From the NCBI RefSeq assembly GCF_900491745.1, contig NZ_UETR01000035.1, positions 1 to 32,951 of the forward strand: DNA of 32,951 bases, written 5' to 3'. Below the pieces are notes generated by a model that saw only the letters and a list, made by a program, of their open reading frames with translations, did not search any database and had not been told where the DNA came from. Of this stretch, positions 18,040-25,536 are shown in pieces. A program made the translations under genes and the position numbers. Position 1 is the stretch's first letter, and the number at the start of each line of letters is the position of its first letter. Origin of the DNA: Amarolinea aalborgensis. Lineage in GTDB: Bacteria; Chloroflexota; Anaerolineae; SSC4; Amarolineaceae.

Positions 18040-19479
18040 GTGAGCAAAGCAGGTGTGGGGAGTTACGTGTATGGTGCGCCATCGCCGGGGAATTGCCGCG
18101 CGGGCACGTGGGCGACCAAGCCGCATGCGGTGCAGCAGGCTGGCAGCAGCAACACCTACAGCTACGGCTGCAATGGCAACATGACCGTGCGCACGATTGG
18201 CGGTGTGGCCTACACCCTGACCTACGACGCCGAGAACCGGCTGACCGGCATATCCGACGGCGTCACGGCGAGCTACGTCTATGACGGCGACGGTAACCGG
18301 GTCAAGGAGACCATCGCTGGCGTCATGCGCGTCTTCATCGGCAACTACTACGAAGTAGACAACGGGGCGGTCAAGAAGTATTATGACGCCGGTTCCGTGC
18401 GCATGGCGGAGAGCAGCGGCGGCGCGCTCTACTACCTGCTGAGCGATCACCTGGGCTCGATCGCGTTGACGCTGGACAGCGCGGGGAATCGGCTGAACAC
18501 CAACACCGAGATCCGGTACTATCCCTACGGCGCGCCGCGTTACACGGCGGGCGCGACGCCGACGACCTTCAACTTCACGGGGCAGCGGCGGGACGGCGGA
18601 TCGGGGTTGCTGTATTATGGCGCACGCTGGTATGATCCGGTGGTGGGGCGGTTCATTAGCGCGGACACGATCGTGCCGCAGCCGGGGAATCCGCAGAGCT
18701 TGAATCGGTACAGCTATGTCGGCAATCAACCGACCGTTTCTATTGATCCATCAGGCCATGCGGCCTGTGCCGCCGGCGACACGGCCTGCTGGCAAGAAGA
18801 ATGGCGCTGGAAGGATCGCTGGTACAAGGCGCACGGCCACACCGGCGGGAATTGGTTTGGCAGCCCTGACGATCCTGAATTCGAGGATGAACAGATTCTG
18901 CGTGAAACCGTGGGCGAAGCGGGCATCAGCATCGCGGGCGTATGGGATTTCGCCTCTCAGTTGATCCCCATGGCCACGGGGATCATTCGATTTGGCAATA
19001 GGCTTAGCGGGGGTCTGGCGCACCTACGAGGATTGCTGGGGGGAGGCGCCCAGATCAAGCCGGGATCATGTTTCGGCCATCCCTGTGCGCTGCCCCCAGG
19101 CACCGATACTGTCAGCATTCCGAATTCTATACACGATGCAACCTGGCTGAAGCACACCGTGGTGCATGAACTCGCACACATCATTGACTGGCATAGTCAT
19201 ATGCTGACTGGAGTTGGGCCTTACGGAAACCCAATGTATGGGCATTTTTCCGATATTTGGAATGAGAAACCCTTGACGAATTATGCCGCGCAGTCCCATT
19301 TCTATCCCGCACGGTGGGATGTGTGGGCTGAAGCGGTAATGGTTTGGGTCTTCTCAGATAAAAATACGAGTACTGGCATTTGGAGTAGCCCCGACATCCA
19401 ATTACTATCTAACATCGATCTCCTACAAGATCTAGCGCCACAGATGGATCGCCTGGCAGATCTAATAGGTGGGAGGTGA
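18040..19479 (+). CDS. Displaced RHS tip cassette with a HExxH metallopeptidase-like toxin domain
   Basis: 479 residues starting at a GTG. Residues about 1-235 are only the end of an RHS shell: YD repeats, DHLGSIALTLDSAG, YYGARWYDPVVGRFISADT, then PQPGNPQSLNRYSYVGN. Residues about 240-479 form a different domain from that of the full-length protein. It contains HTVVHELAHIIDWHSH with H376, E377 and H380 as probable zinc ligands and catalytic base. A second block, WDVWAEAVMVWVF, puts E431 in place of the third ligand seen in gluzincins. There is no signal peptide or shell N-terminus, so it is unlikely to be exported by itself. It looks like a silent tip that could recombine into the full gene. 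A lipoprotein gene follows directly. Confidence 0.75.
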   Translation: MSKAGVGSYVYGAPSPGNCRAGTWATKPHAVQQAGSSNTYSYGCNGNMTVRTIGGVAYTLTYDAENRLTGISDGVTASYVYDGDGNRVKETIAGVMRVFIGNYYEVDNGAVKKYYDAGSVRMAESSGGALYYLLSDHLGSIALTLDSAGNRLNTNTEIRYYPYGAPRYTAGATPTTFNFTGQRRDGGSGLLYYGARWYDPVVGRFISADTIVPQPGNPQSLNRYSYVGNQPTVSIDPSGHAACAAGDTACWQEEWRWKDRWYKAHGHTGGNWFGSPDDPEFEDEQILRETVGEAGISIAGVWDFASQLIPMATGIIRFGNRLSGGLAHLRGLLGGGAQIKPGSCFGHPCALPPGTDTVSIPNSIHDATWLKHTVVHELAHIIDWHSHMLTGVGPYGNPMYGHFSDIWNEKPLTNYAAQSHFYPARWDVWAEAVMVWVFSDKNTSTGIWSSPDIQLLSNIDLLQDLAPQMDRLADLIGGR

Positions 19480-19484
19480 ACGTT

Positions 19485-20147
19485 ATGAGTAAATTTCTAG
19501 CGATTCTCCTATTAAGCATGATCTTGGCGGGTTGCTCCAGCATTGGTACGACACAACCCGACTGCGACGAGATGTCTGCCTTGCGCATCAAGATTTCTAC
19601 GGTCATGACGCCGGAAAAATTCAAGATGTGGGTGGAAGAAACTTATCATCTACCTGCTGAAGGCGTCACACTGACGCCAATTACGCAACTACCGCAGTTG
19701 CGCGCAAGTATCGTGCGATGGCGCCAGAATGGCCTGTGGTACAGTGCAGGTTTCGAGGAAAGTATGATCACAAACATAGGTGTAACTGCCAAATGGCTCT
19801 CATCTGGAGATCTGATCGCATGTCTTGGAGAACCTATATATTATGCTGCCACCTATGGATTGACCGGCGAGGGGATGATGGAACTTGACTTCAATCTGCT
19901 GTTTCCAAATCAAGGCGTTATCGCTGGTGGAGCGAAGTTCTATCCCGCAAATACCGAACAACCGCCGCCGATCACAGATGATTTCCCTGTCAATTCCTTG
20001 ATGTTCAGGCAACCAGGCTCGGCAGATGATCTGCTTCAGCGGCAATTCGGGCTGTACCCACAGGAAACCTACATCCAGATTGTGAAAAGCTACAAGCCGT
20101 GGTCAGGAGATTGGGACTCGATCAAAATAGAGCCCAAGATCCAGTAA
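19485..20147 (+). CDS. Lipoprotein, candidate immunity protein of cassette 2
   Basis: 220 residues. An N-terminal lipoprotein signal ends in a lipobox LAGC (cysteine about residue 17), so the mature protein is membrane-tethered outside the cytoplasm. The rest is of no family I recognise. GGGAGG overlaps the end of the toxin gene and sits 8 bases before this ATG. A GTG at 19476 is less likely. Its place directly after the HExxH tip suggests it neutralises that peptidase, which would then act outside the cytoplasm. This is inference. Confidence 0.65.
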   Translation: MSKFLAILLLSMILAGCSSIGTTQPDCDEMSALRIKISTVMTPEKFKMWVEETYHLPAEGVTLTPITQLPQLRASIVRWRQNGLWYSAGFEESMITNIGVTAKWLSSGDLIACLGEPIYYAATYGLTGEGMMELDFNLLFPNQGVIAGGAKFYPANTEQPPPITDDFPVNSLMFRQPGSADDLLQRQFGLYPQETYIQIVKSYKPWSGDWDSIKIEPKIQ

Positions 20148-20192
20148 CAAGACTGCCACATCCGGGAAGTTAAAATTGCCTGTAGCTCTTTA

Positions 20193-20241
20193 TGTCAATC
20201 AGGCATAGGACAGTTTGGTGGTAGAACTTGGTCTGCAATTC
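20193..20241. repeat. Junction motif copy 2, before RHS cassette 3
   Basis: GTCAAT..AGG...GGACAGTTTGGTGG....CTTGGTCTGCAATTC aligns with the motif before cassette 5. It overlaps the start of an inverted repeat, GCAATTC (20235-20241) with GAATTGC (20251-20257). Confidence 0.45.
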
Positions 20242-20262
20242 ACGCAAGGAGAATTGCACGGT

Positions 20263-20499
20263 GTATCGTAGCAGGGGATTGCCGGGCGGGCACATGGGCG
20301 ATCAAGCCGCATGCGGTGCAGCAGCCTGGCAGCAGCAACACCTACAGCTACGACTGCAATGGCAACATGACCGGGCGCGCGATTGGCGGCGTGGTGTACA
20401 CCCTGACCTACGATGCCGAGAACCGGCTGACCGGCATCAGCGGCGGGGGCGTCACGGCCAGCTATACGTACGATGGCAGAGCCTGCCCTGAGCGCAGCC
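20263..20499 (+). pseudogene. RHS core fragment, 5' part of cassette 3, split by the IS element
   Basis: Translates to RHS shell sequence (CRAGTWAIKPHAVQQ, then TYSYDCNGNMTGRAIGG, then DAENRLTGISGGG) up to YTYDG. It then enters a REP-like element read as RACPERS. At 20499 it is cut by the IS21-family element. The same frame resumes after 23471 with RRGNRVKAVIGS. It has no start region or signal peptide and is a displaced copy of the core. Confidence 0.8.
20495..20499. repeat. Target-site duplication CAGCC, left copy
   Basis: CAGCC immediately precedes the IS left end. The same five bases follow the right end at 23467-23471. Removing the IS and one copy restores one open frame across the rhs fragment, which supports the boundary. 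Confidence 0.75.
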
Positions 20500-20505
20500 T
20501 GTCAT

Positions 20506-20666
20506 TTCGCGTGGTAAAGTTGCCACCTGTTCGCGGGCATAGAGCGCCAGTGATTCGCGAGCATAGGGAGCCATGTGTTCGCAAGGATACGGAGCTATGC
20601 GTTCGCGAGCATATGGAGCCACCGATTCGCGGCCAATGACGCCGGTCGTTCGCGTGATGCGGCGCC
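20506..20666. repeat. Tandem 24-bp repeats at the IS left end
   Basis: Units start at 20506, 20530, 20554, 20578, 20602 and 20626, with a partial at 20649. Each begins TTCGC, and the better copies read TTCGCGAGCATA.GGAGCCA. The exact 24-bp period and the inverted partners at 23412-23459 point to transposase-binding sites, as known for IS21-family ends. Confidence 0.8.
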
Positions 20667-20759
20667 ACTAAGGCGAATCGAGAACTTGGTTTCTCCTTCT
20701 GAGACGGTGATAATTCCTTCTGTTTGCAAGCAGCTATTGCGGAACAGAAAGGAATGACG

Positions 20760-22307
20760 ATGAGTGGAAGGAGAACGAACGTGTTAGATGTACGCGAAAT
20801 CTTGCGTCGGCTGCGCGCTGGCGAAAGCGATCGTGCCACGGCCAAGGCGCTATCAGTTGGCCGGCATACGGTCAAGAAATATCGCGAATGGGCCGATAAG
20901 GCGGGATTGTTGGCGGGAGATCTTCCCCCGACAGACGAGATACACGCTCTTTTACAATCAACCATGCCAGACACCGGAACCTCTACAGTGGCTTCGACCA
21001 TTGTTCCCTTTCAGGAAGTCATTCGGGAATGGCGAACACGGGGTTTGGAAATCCAAGTGATCTTCCAACGGCTGCAGGAACAGCACCAGTATCGTGGCAC
21101 CTATTCGAGCGTCTGGCGCTTCGTGCGCCGTATGGAACCGGCGACGCCCGACGTGACGATCCGCATCGAAACGAAGCCAGGCGAAGAGGCCCAGGTCGAC
21201 TTTGGCTATGCTGGGTTGATCCGCGACCCGCAAAGCGGGGAGATGCGCAAGGCCTGGGTGTTCGTCATGACGCTTTCTTGGAGCCGACACCAGTACGCCG
21301 AACTGGTCTTCGACCAGACCGTCGAGACCTGGCTGAAGCTGCACATCAATGCGTTTACCTACTTTGACGGCACGCCCCGCCGAGTCGTGTTGGACAATCT
21401 CAAGGCCGGGATTGTGCGAGCTTCTTTGGAAGATCCCGTCGTGCAGCGCAGCTACCGAGACCTTGCCGAACACTATGAGTTCCTGATTGCACCCAATCGG
21501 CCCCGGACGCCCCAGCATAAGGGCAAAGTGGAGAGCGGCGTTCACTACGTGAAGCGCAACTTCCTCGCCGGTCAAACCTTCACCGATCTGACCGAGGCCA
21601 ATGTCAAGGCGCTGGCCTGGGTCGAGAAGATAGCCAGTCAACGGATTCATGGCACGACGAAAGCCAAACCGACGGACCGTTTCGAGGGGATCGAGAAGAT
21701 GGCGTTGCAACCTCTACCTGCCACCCGCTACGATCTGGCGGTTTGGAAGCAAGTCCTGGTGCACCGCGACTGCTACGTCGTATTCGAAAAAGCCTACTAT
21801 TCGGCGCCGTTTCGCTTGGTCGGCCAACAGGTCTGGGTGCGTGGCGGTCTGCAGTCCGTGCAGATCTTCAGCGAATACACCCTCGTGGCCACGCATCAAC
21901 CGGCCAAGGCGCCAGGCGAACGGCTCACGAACCCGGACCATCTGCCGACTCACAAGGCCGCCGGTCTGCTCAACACCCGTGAAGCCTGCCAAAAACGCGC
22001 CGACGAGATCGGCATCCACACCGCCGATGTGGTCGCACGGCTGCTGGCCGAGCGTCCGCTTGACCGCTTGCGCATGGTGTGGCGCATCTTGCGCCTGGCC
22101 GAGGAGTTCGGCGCACCCCGGCTGGAACGAGCCTGTATGCGGGCGCTGCACTTCGAGGATTGCACGACTCGCACCATCCGCCAGATCCTGGAAAAGCGCC
22201 TGGACTTGGCTGCACTCCCCCCATTGGTTGTTGAACTGACGCCGCGGCGCTTCGGTCGCTCGGCCCACGAGCTCTTGCCCGGCCTGGGAGACATGTCATG
22301 GAACTAA
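20760..22307 (+). CDS. istA: IS21-family transposase IstA
   Basis: 515 residues from the ATG at 20760, which has GGA six bases upstream; a TTG at 20724 and an ATG at 20754 are weaker. An N-terminal helix-turn-helix (VREILRRLRAGESDRATAKALSVGRHTVKKY) recognises the IS ends. The catalytic core shows the DDE triad at D147 (QVDFGYAG), D212 (VLDNLKAG) and E258 (HKGKVESGVHY). The C-terminal half is the usual IstA domain. Its end overlaps istB by 10 bases. It appears intact, so the element may still be active. Confidence 0.93.
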   Translation: MSGRRTNVLDVREILRRLRAGESDRATAKALSVGRHTVKKYREWADKAGLLAGDLPPTDEIHALLQSTMPDTGTSTVASTIVPFQEVIREWRTRGLEIQVIFQRLQEQHQYRGTYSSVWRFVRRMEPATPDVTIRIETKPGEEAQVDFGYAGLIRDPQSGEMRKAWVFVMTLSWSRHQYAELVFDQTVETWLKLHINAFTYFDGTPRRVVLDNLKAGIVRASLEDPVVQRSYRDLAEHYEFLIAPNRPRTPQHKGKVESGVHYVKRNFLAGQTFTDLTEANVKALAWVEKIASQRIHGTTKAKPTDRFEGIEKMALQPLPATRYDLAVWKQVLVHRDCYVVFEKAYYSAPFRLVGQQVWVRGGLQSVQIFSEYTLVATHQPAKAPGERLTNPDHLPTHKAAGLLNTREACQKRADEIGIHTADVVARLLAERPLDRLRMVWRILRLAEEFGAPRLERACMRALHFEDCTTRTIRQILEKRLDLAALPPLVVELTPRRFGRSAHELLPGLGDMSWN

Positions 22308-23053
22308 CGCACCAACTCAATACCCATCTCAAGCGGTTACGGTTGTCAGGCATCCTTGACACGCTGGAACTGCGCAACCAGCAGGCCATCCAGGACAAGC
22401 TCTCCTACGTCGAATTCCTGAACCGGCTCATTCAGGACGAAGTGGAGCGGCGGACCCAGAAGCAGCTCCAGTTGCGACTGCGCCGCGCCGCATTCCATAG
22501 CGACAGGACGCTGGAGGCCTTTGACTTTGGCTTCAACCCGACGATCAACCGTCAGCAGGTGCTTGACCTCGCCACCTGTGCCTACATCCAGCGACACCGC
22601 AACACCCTGATCTGTGGGCCGACCGGGGTAGGTAAAAGTCATCTGGCTCAAGCGTTGGGGCACGAAGCGTGTCGCCGCGGCCACGACGTTCTGTTCGTCA
22701 GCGCCCACAAGATGCTCGCTCATCTCAACGCCGGCCGCGCTGATGGAACCTACGACCGGCGTCTGCAGACCTATCTGCGGCCTGCGCTCTTGATTATCGA
22801 CGATTTCGGCCTCAAGCCCATGCGTCCCCCAGCGCCGGAGGACATGTTTGACGTCATCCTCGAACGGTACGAACGGGGCTCGATCCTGATAACCAGCAAT
22901 CGCGCACCGAGTGAATGGCCTGAGATCTTTCAAGACCCTTTGATCGCCTCGGCCGCCCTCGATCGCCTCGTGGACAACGCCCAGATCATGATCATCACGG
23001 GCGCCAGCTATCGCGCACGTGACCGCCACTTCCTGGCGGCGCACAAGGAGTGA
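22298..23053 (+). CDS. istB: IS21-family helper ATPase IstB
   Basis: 251 residues, the normal length for the AAA+ ATPase that helps IstA choose and remodel target DNA. Walker A is GPTGVGKS (about 107-114). Walker B is LLIIDDFG (about 164-171). The sensor region is ILITSNRAPSEW (about 200-211). The DnaA/DnaC-like fold and coupling to istA are standard. No damage is seen. Confidence 0.93.
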   Translation: MELTHQLNTHLKRLRLSGILDTLELRNQQAIQDKLSYVEFLNRLIQDEVERRTQKQLQLRLRRAAFHSDRTLEAFDFGFNPTINRQQVLDLATCAYIQRHRNTLICGPTGVGKSHLAQALGHEACRRGHDVLFVSAHKMLAHLNAGRADGTYDRRLQTYLRPALLIIDDFGLKPMRPPAPEDMFDVILERYERGSILITSNRAPSEWPEIFQDPLIASAALDRLVDNAQIMIITGASYRARDRHFLAAHKE

Positions 23054-23411
23054 TACATGCTTTATTCAGCCAGGCCCAGGGCGCCGCCGGTGACACTGGT
23101 TCAGAGTGGCCCATCCAACTGGACACCTATCAGGCCAAAGATAACGAAAAGACGAGGTGGTCTGGTCGGCGACCTGACCCTCTCGCCTTCTCTGGGTGGG
23201 TAACTCCCATTTTAGGCAAGACAAGCACCATGTCAAGTCGAGCAGCTCACTTGATCGTCTGCGCCCGACACCGGGCGCACTCGTTAACAACGACTTTTAG
23301 ATCACCATGAAACAACGCTCAAATTGAGCCGACACCGGCACCCGGATTGCAGTTTCGGGACTGCCCAAGTCGATCTCTAACAACTGGAGAAACCAGGTAT
23401 TCTCGACGCTC

Positions 23412-23466
23412 TCCCTGGCTCCATATGCCCGCGAACGCGTGGCTCTCATACCCCGCGAGTTGACAA
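23412..23466. repeat. Right end of the IS21-family element
   Basis: Two 24-bp units (23412-23435 and 23436-23459) are reverse complements of the left-end unit type, followed by TTGACA. The right end has fewer units than the left. Confidence 0.7.
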
Positions 23467-23647
23467 CAGCCGAAGGGGCAACCGGGTCAAAGCGGTGATT
23501 GGCAGCAACACGACGGTGTACGTGGGGGCCATCTACGAACAGACGACCAGCGGAGGCAGCACGACGATCACGAAGTACTACCAGGCCGGCGGCCAGCGGA
23601 TTGCGCTGCGGGTCAACGGGGTGGTGCGCTGGCTGGCGACCGATCAC

Positions 23648-23695
23648 CCTTCGGCAAGCGTTCGGCTGAGCTCACGCCGAAGGCTCAGGGCAGGC
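23648..23695. repeat. REP-like palindromic element, in-frame copy
   Basis: 48-bp insert splitting the codons for DH and LGST of the RHS core. Its first 47 bases are identical to those at 23761-23807. Internal arms are CTTCGGC and GCCGAAG, and it ends GGCTCAGGGCAGG. Confidence 0.75.
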
Positions 23696-23760
23696 CTGGG
23701 CAGCACGGCGGTGACGGCCAATGAGACGGGCGTGCGCATCGCCGAGCTGCGCTACAAGCC

Positions 23761-23809
23761 CCTTCGGCAAGCGTTCGGCTGAGCTCACGCCGAAGGCTCA
23801 GGGCAGGTC
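23761..23809. repeat. REP-like palindromic element, frame-breaking copy
   Basis: A second copy of the 47-bp core 113 bases after the first, inserted after LRYKP of the RHS core. It shifts the frame and supplies a TGA stop. Confidence 0.75.
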
Positions 23810-23849
23810 GTGGGGTGAGAATCGCTACAGCTTCGGCGCGACGCCGACG

Positions 23850-23901
23850 GCTCGACTGAGCGTTCGACTGAGCTCACGCCGAAGTCTCGCCGAAGTCGCC
23901 G
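23850..23901. repeat. REP-like element, variant form
   Basis: 52-bp insert with GACTGAGCGTTCGACTGAGC and CGCCGAAGTCTCGCCGAAGT parts, between the GATPT and RRFTG codons of the RHS core. The identical insert is at 25467-25518. Confidence 0.7.
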
Positions 23902-23919
23902 CGGAGGTTCACCGGGCAG

Positions 23920-24828
23920 GTGCTGGACAGTGTGGCCGGCGGGCTGTATTTTTACAATGCGAGATACTACGACCCGGCGCTGGGGCGGTTCATCAGCGCG
24001 GACACGATCGTGCCGCAGCCGGGCAATCCGCAGAGCTTGAATCGGTACAGCTATGTCGGCAACAACCCTTTACGTTTCGTGGATCCGAGTGGGTTTGACC
24101 CCATAGATGCCGTCTGGGAGCAAGCTTTCTACGCCGCGCATGGTCATACGCCAACTGACCAAGATCGCCGAGATCGGTTCTTTTCGATCTTGTTTGCTGG
24201 CAGTGGCGCTAACGGTTCGTGGACAGATGAGGATTGGACAAGGTATCACGCCAATAGGAAAGGACTCTGGAATGGTAGGGACACCTGGAAGGGTGCTCCG
24301 GCTGCAGGTCTGGATCGCTTTGTCACTCATCTTCAGCAACTGGCCTCATATTACACACCCGGCGAGGAAGGATTATACGCCCAAGCCATTGGTTTTATTT
24401 GGGGAGGTGTACCACTTGGCCATGCCATCCCTGCAGCCTGGCAGATGGCAACTAACCCTGGCGCTGCATGGGCCCAATATGAACCTCTCTTCGAAGGCAC
24501 TGCCAACTGGAGAGAATTCTTGGTTGATGACCCCAATCCAAGCCACCATTACGCAGGACTTTTTTACCTGGGGTATTTCTTTGGGCCAGCTGCTGGATAC
24601 GCCAGCAATTGGCTTCGAGATGGCCCTCTCAGCGGATTGAGTAATCCCGATCTGAACTTGGGATATGTGGCGGTAAGCCACGGGTCCATGTTGTATGATG
24701 GAATCATCAGCATGGCAGAGGTTGGCTTGGCCGTGACCTATGCGGCCGATGGGCGATCCGGGCTTTGGGCGAGCAACTCGCCTGGTCTTCGTGTGCCATG
24801 GTACTACTTTCAGCCGTGGGCGAGGTAG
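23920..24828 (+). CDS. Displaced RHS tip of cassette 3 with an unrecognised C-terminal domain
   Basis: The open frame from a GTG encodes the last RHS-core segment (LDSVAGGLYFYNARYYDPAL, then NPQSLNRYSYVGNNPLRF). About 250 further residues form a domain I do not recognise. It starts around DPIDAVWEQAFYAAHGHTP, is rich in Trp, Tyr and His, and has Gly/Ala-rich hydrophobic stretches near 150-175 and 220-240. The opening AHGHT resembles the AHGHT of cassette 2 (residues about 265-270), so a short pre-toxin region may be shared. Translation from this GTG is uncertain. A lipoprotein gene begins 4 bases after the stop. Confidence 0.6.
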   Translation: MLDSVAGGLYFYNARYYDPALGRFISADTIVPQPGNPQSLNRYSYVGNNPLRFVDPSGFDPIDAVWEQAFYAAHGHTPTDQDRRDRFFSILFAGSGANGSWTDEDWTRYHANRKGLWNGRDTWKGAPAAGLDRFVTHLQQLASYYTPGEEGLYAQAIGFIWGGVPLGHAIPAAWQMATNPGAAWAQYEPLFEGTANWREFLVDDPNPSHHYAGLFYLGYFFGPAAGYASNWLRDGPLSGLSNPDLNLGYVAVSHGSMLYDGIISMAEVGLAVTYAADGRSGLWASNSPGLRVPWYYFQPWAR

Positions 24829-24832
24829 CGCC

Positions 24833-25234
24833 ATGCTGAATACCATATTGACCATCATGATGTGTTTATTTCTGTTGACGTTGAACGGTTGTGCATTGAT
24901 ATCGCCTAAACCGGCCCCTCCCCGAGAGACACCAACAACACCGCACGAACTGCAAGTACTGCCAAAAAAGGCGAATATTGGATGTACAGGGGATCCGAAG
25001 TTGGATCCAGGCGGGATTAGTATCTGGGAACTGCCCGGTGTCAAGCCTTCAGATCCAAACAGTGCATACATGGGTGACAGAGGTAAGCTGTTGGGGGTTC
25101 TGCCATGCTACAAAGAAGTTATCATTTGGGACTCTGCCTGGTCAGACACCGACCAAGAATTCTGGGCCTTTGTCAAATCGTCAGACTCTCTTGAAGGGTG
25201 GGTTCCTTTGAACCTGCTCGACTTAACACCGTAG
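24833..25234 (+). CDS. Lipoprotein with SH3-like region, candidate immunity protein of cassette 3
   Basis: 133 residues. A signal segment ends in the lipobox LNGC (cysteine about residue 20), followed by a Pro-rich stretch. The part from about residue 60, with ISIWELPG, RGKLLGVLPCYKEVIIWD and EGWVPLNLLDL, resembles a bacterial SH3b fold. It starts 4 bases after the tip gene, the usual immunity position. The immunity role is inferred from position, and an unrelated surface role is possible. Confidence 0.6.
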   Translation: MLNTILTIMMCLFLLTLNGCALISPKPAPPRETPTTPHELQVLPKKANIGCTGDPKLDPGGISIWELPGVKPSDPNSAYMGDRGKLLGVLPCYKEVIIWDSAWSDTDQEFWAFVKSSDSLEGWVPLNLLDLTP

Positions 25235-25237
25235 CCC

Positions 25238-25266
25238 ACTGTGTTAATGAGGGCTGGGACAAATTG
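25238..25266. repeat. Junction motif copy 3, before RHS cassette 4
   Basis: ACTGTGTTAATGAGGGCTGG matches ACTGTGTCAATGAAGGTTGA before cassette 5 at 16 of 20 positions. The downstream half of the motif is missing or diverged here. Confidence 0.4.
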
Positions 25267-25280
25267 ATAGGTTCGACTTA

Positions 25281-25536
25281 GTGAAAACCAATGTCACGGG
25301 CGGCCAGCGCATTGCGGTGCGTGTCAACGGGGTGGTGCGCTGGCTGGCGACCGATCACCTGGGCAGCACGGCGTTGACGGCGGACGGCGCAACCGGCGCG
25401 CGCATCGCGGAGCTGCGCTACAAACCCTGGGGCGAGAGCCGCTACAGCTTCGGCGCGACGCCGACGGCTCGACTGAGCGTTCGACTGAGCTCACGCCGAA
25501 GTCTCGCCGAAGTCGCCGCGGAGGTTCACCGGGCAG
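25281..25536 (+). pseudogene. RHS core fragment, 5' part of cassette 4, frameshifted by a REP-like insert
   Basis: Begins within the core at GGQRIAVRVNGVVRWLATDH and continues LGSTALTADGATG and LRYKPWGESRYSFGATPT. A 52-bp REP-like insert (25467-25518) then shifts the frame, so it no longer joins the tip that follows. It is shorter at the 5' end than cassettes 2, 3 and 5. Confidence 0.75.
25467..25518. repeat. REP-like element, second identical copy of the variant form
   Basis: Identical in sequence and position in the core to the insert at 23850-23901. It is part of the 233-bp near-perfect repeat shared by cassettes 3 and 4. Confidence 0.7.

Larger units (their letters stand above)
20500..23466 (+). 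mobile_element. Complete IS21-family insertion sequence with istA and istB
   Basis: About 2967 bp, bounded by related inverted ends: TGTCA..TCGCG at the left, and the reverse complement of TGTCAACTCGCGGGGTA at the right. It is flanked by a CAGCC direct repeat. The left end carries about six tandem 24-bp units beginning TTCGC. The right end carries two such units in inverse orientation. It encodes the overlapping istA and istB genes. The 413 bases after istB hold no gene that I can support, but include an 8-bp GC-rich hairpin at 23260-23279. Confidence 0.92.
23472..23919 (+). pseudogene. RHS core fragment, cassette 3 after the IS, broken by three REP-like insertions
   Basis: Continues the core with NRVKAVIGSNTTVYVGAIYEQ and GGQRIALRVNGVVRWLATDH. 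A 48-bp REP-like insert (23648-23695) adds 16 residues in frame before LGSTAVTANETG. A second copy (23761-23809) brings an in-frame TGA after LRYKP. A third, variant insert (23850-23901) shifts the frame before RRFTGQVLDS. The cassette therefore cannot be read as one protein. Confidence 0.8.

Noticed and set aside
20506..20666. Possible CRISPR array
   Set aside because: The 24-bp units are directly tandem without spacers and have inverted partners at the other IS end, so they are IS terminal repeats.
23054..23411. Passenger gene in the IS between istB and the right end
   Set aside because: Only short frames without motifs or ribosome sites. A small hairpin (23260-23279) is the only structure seen.
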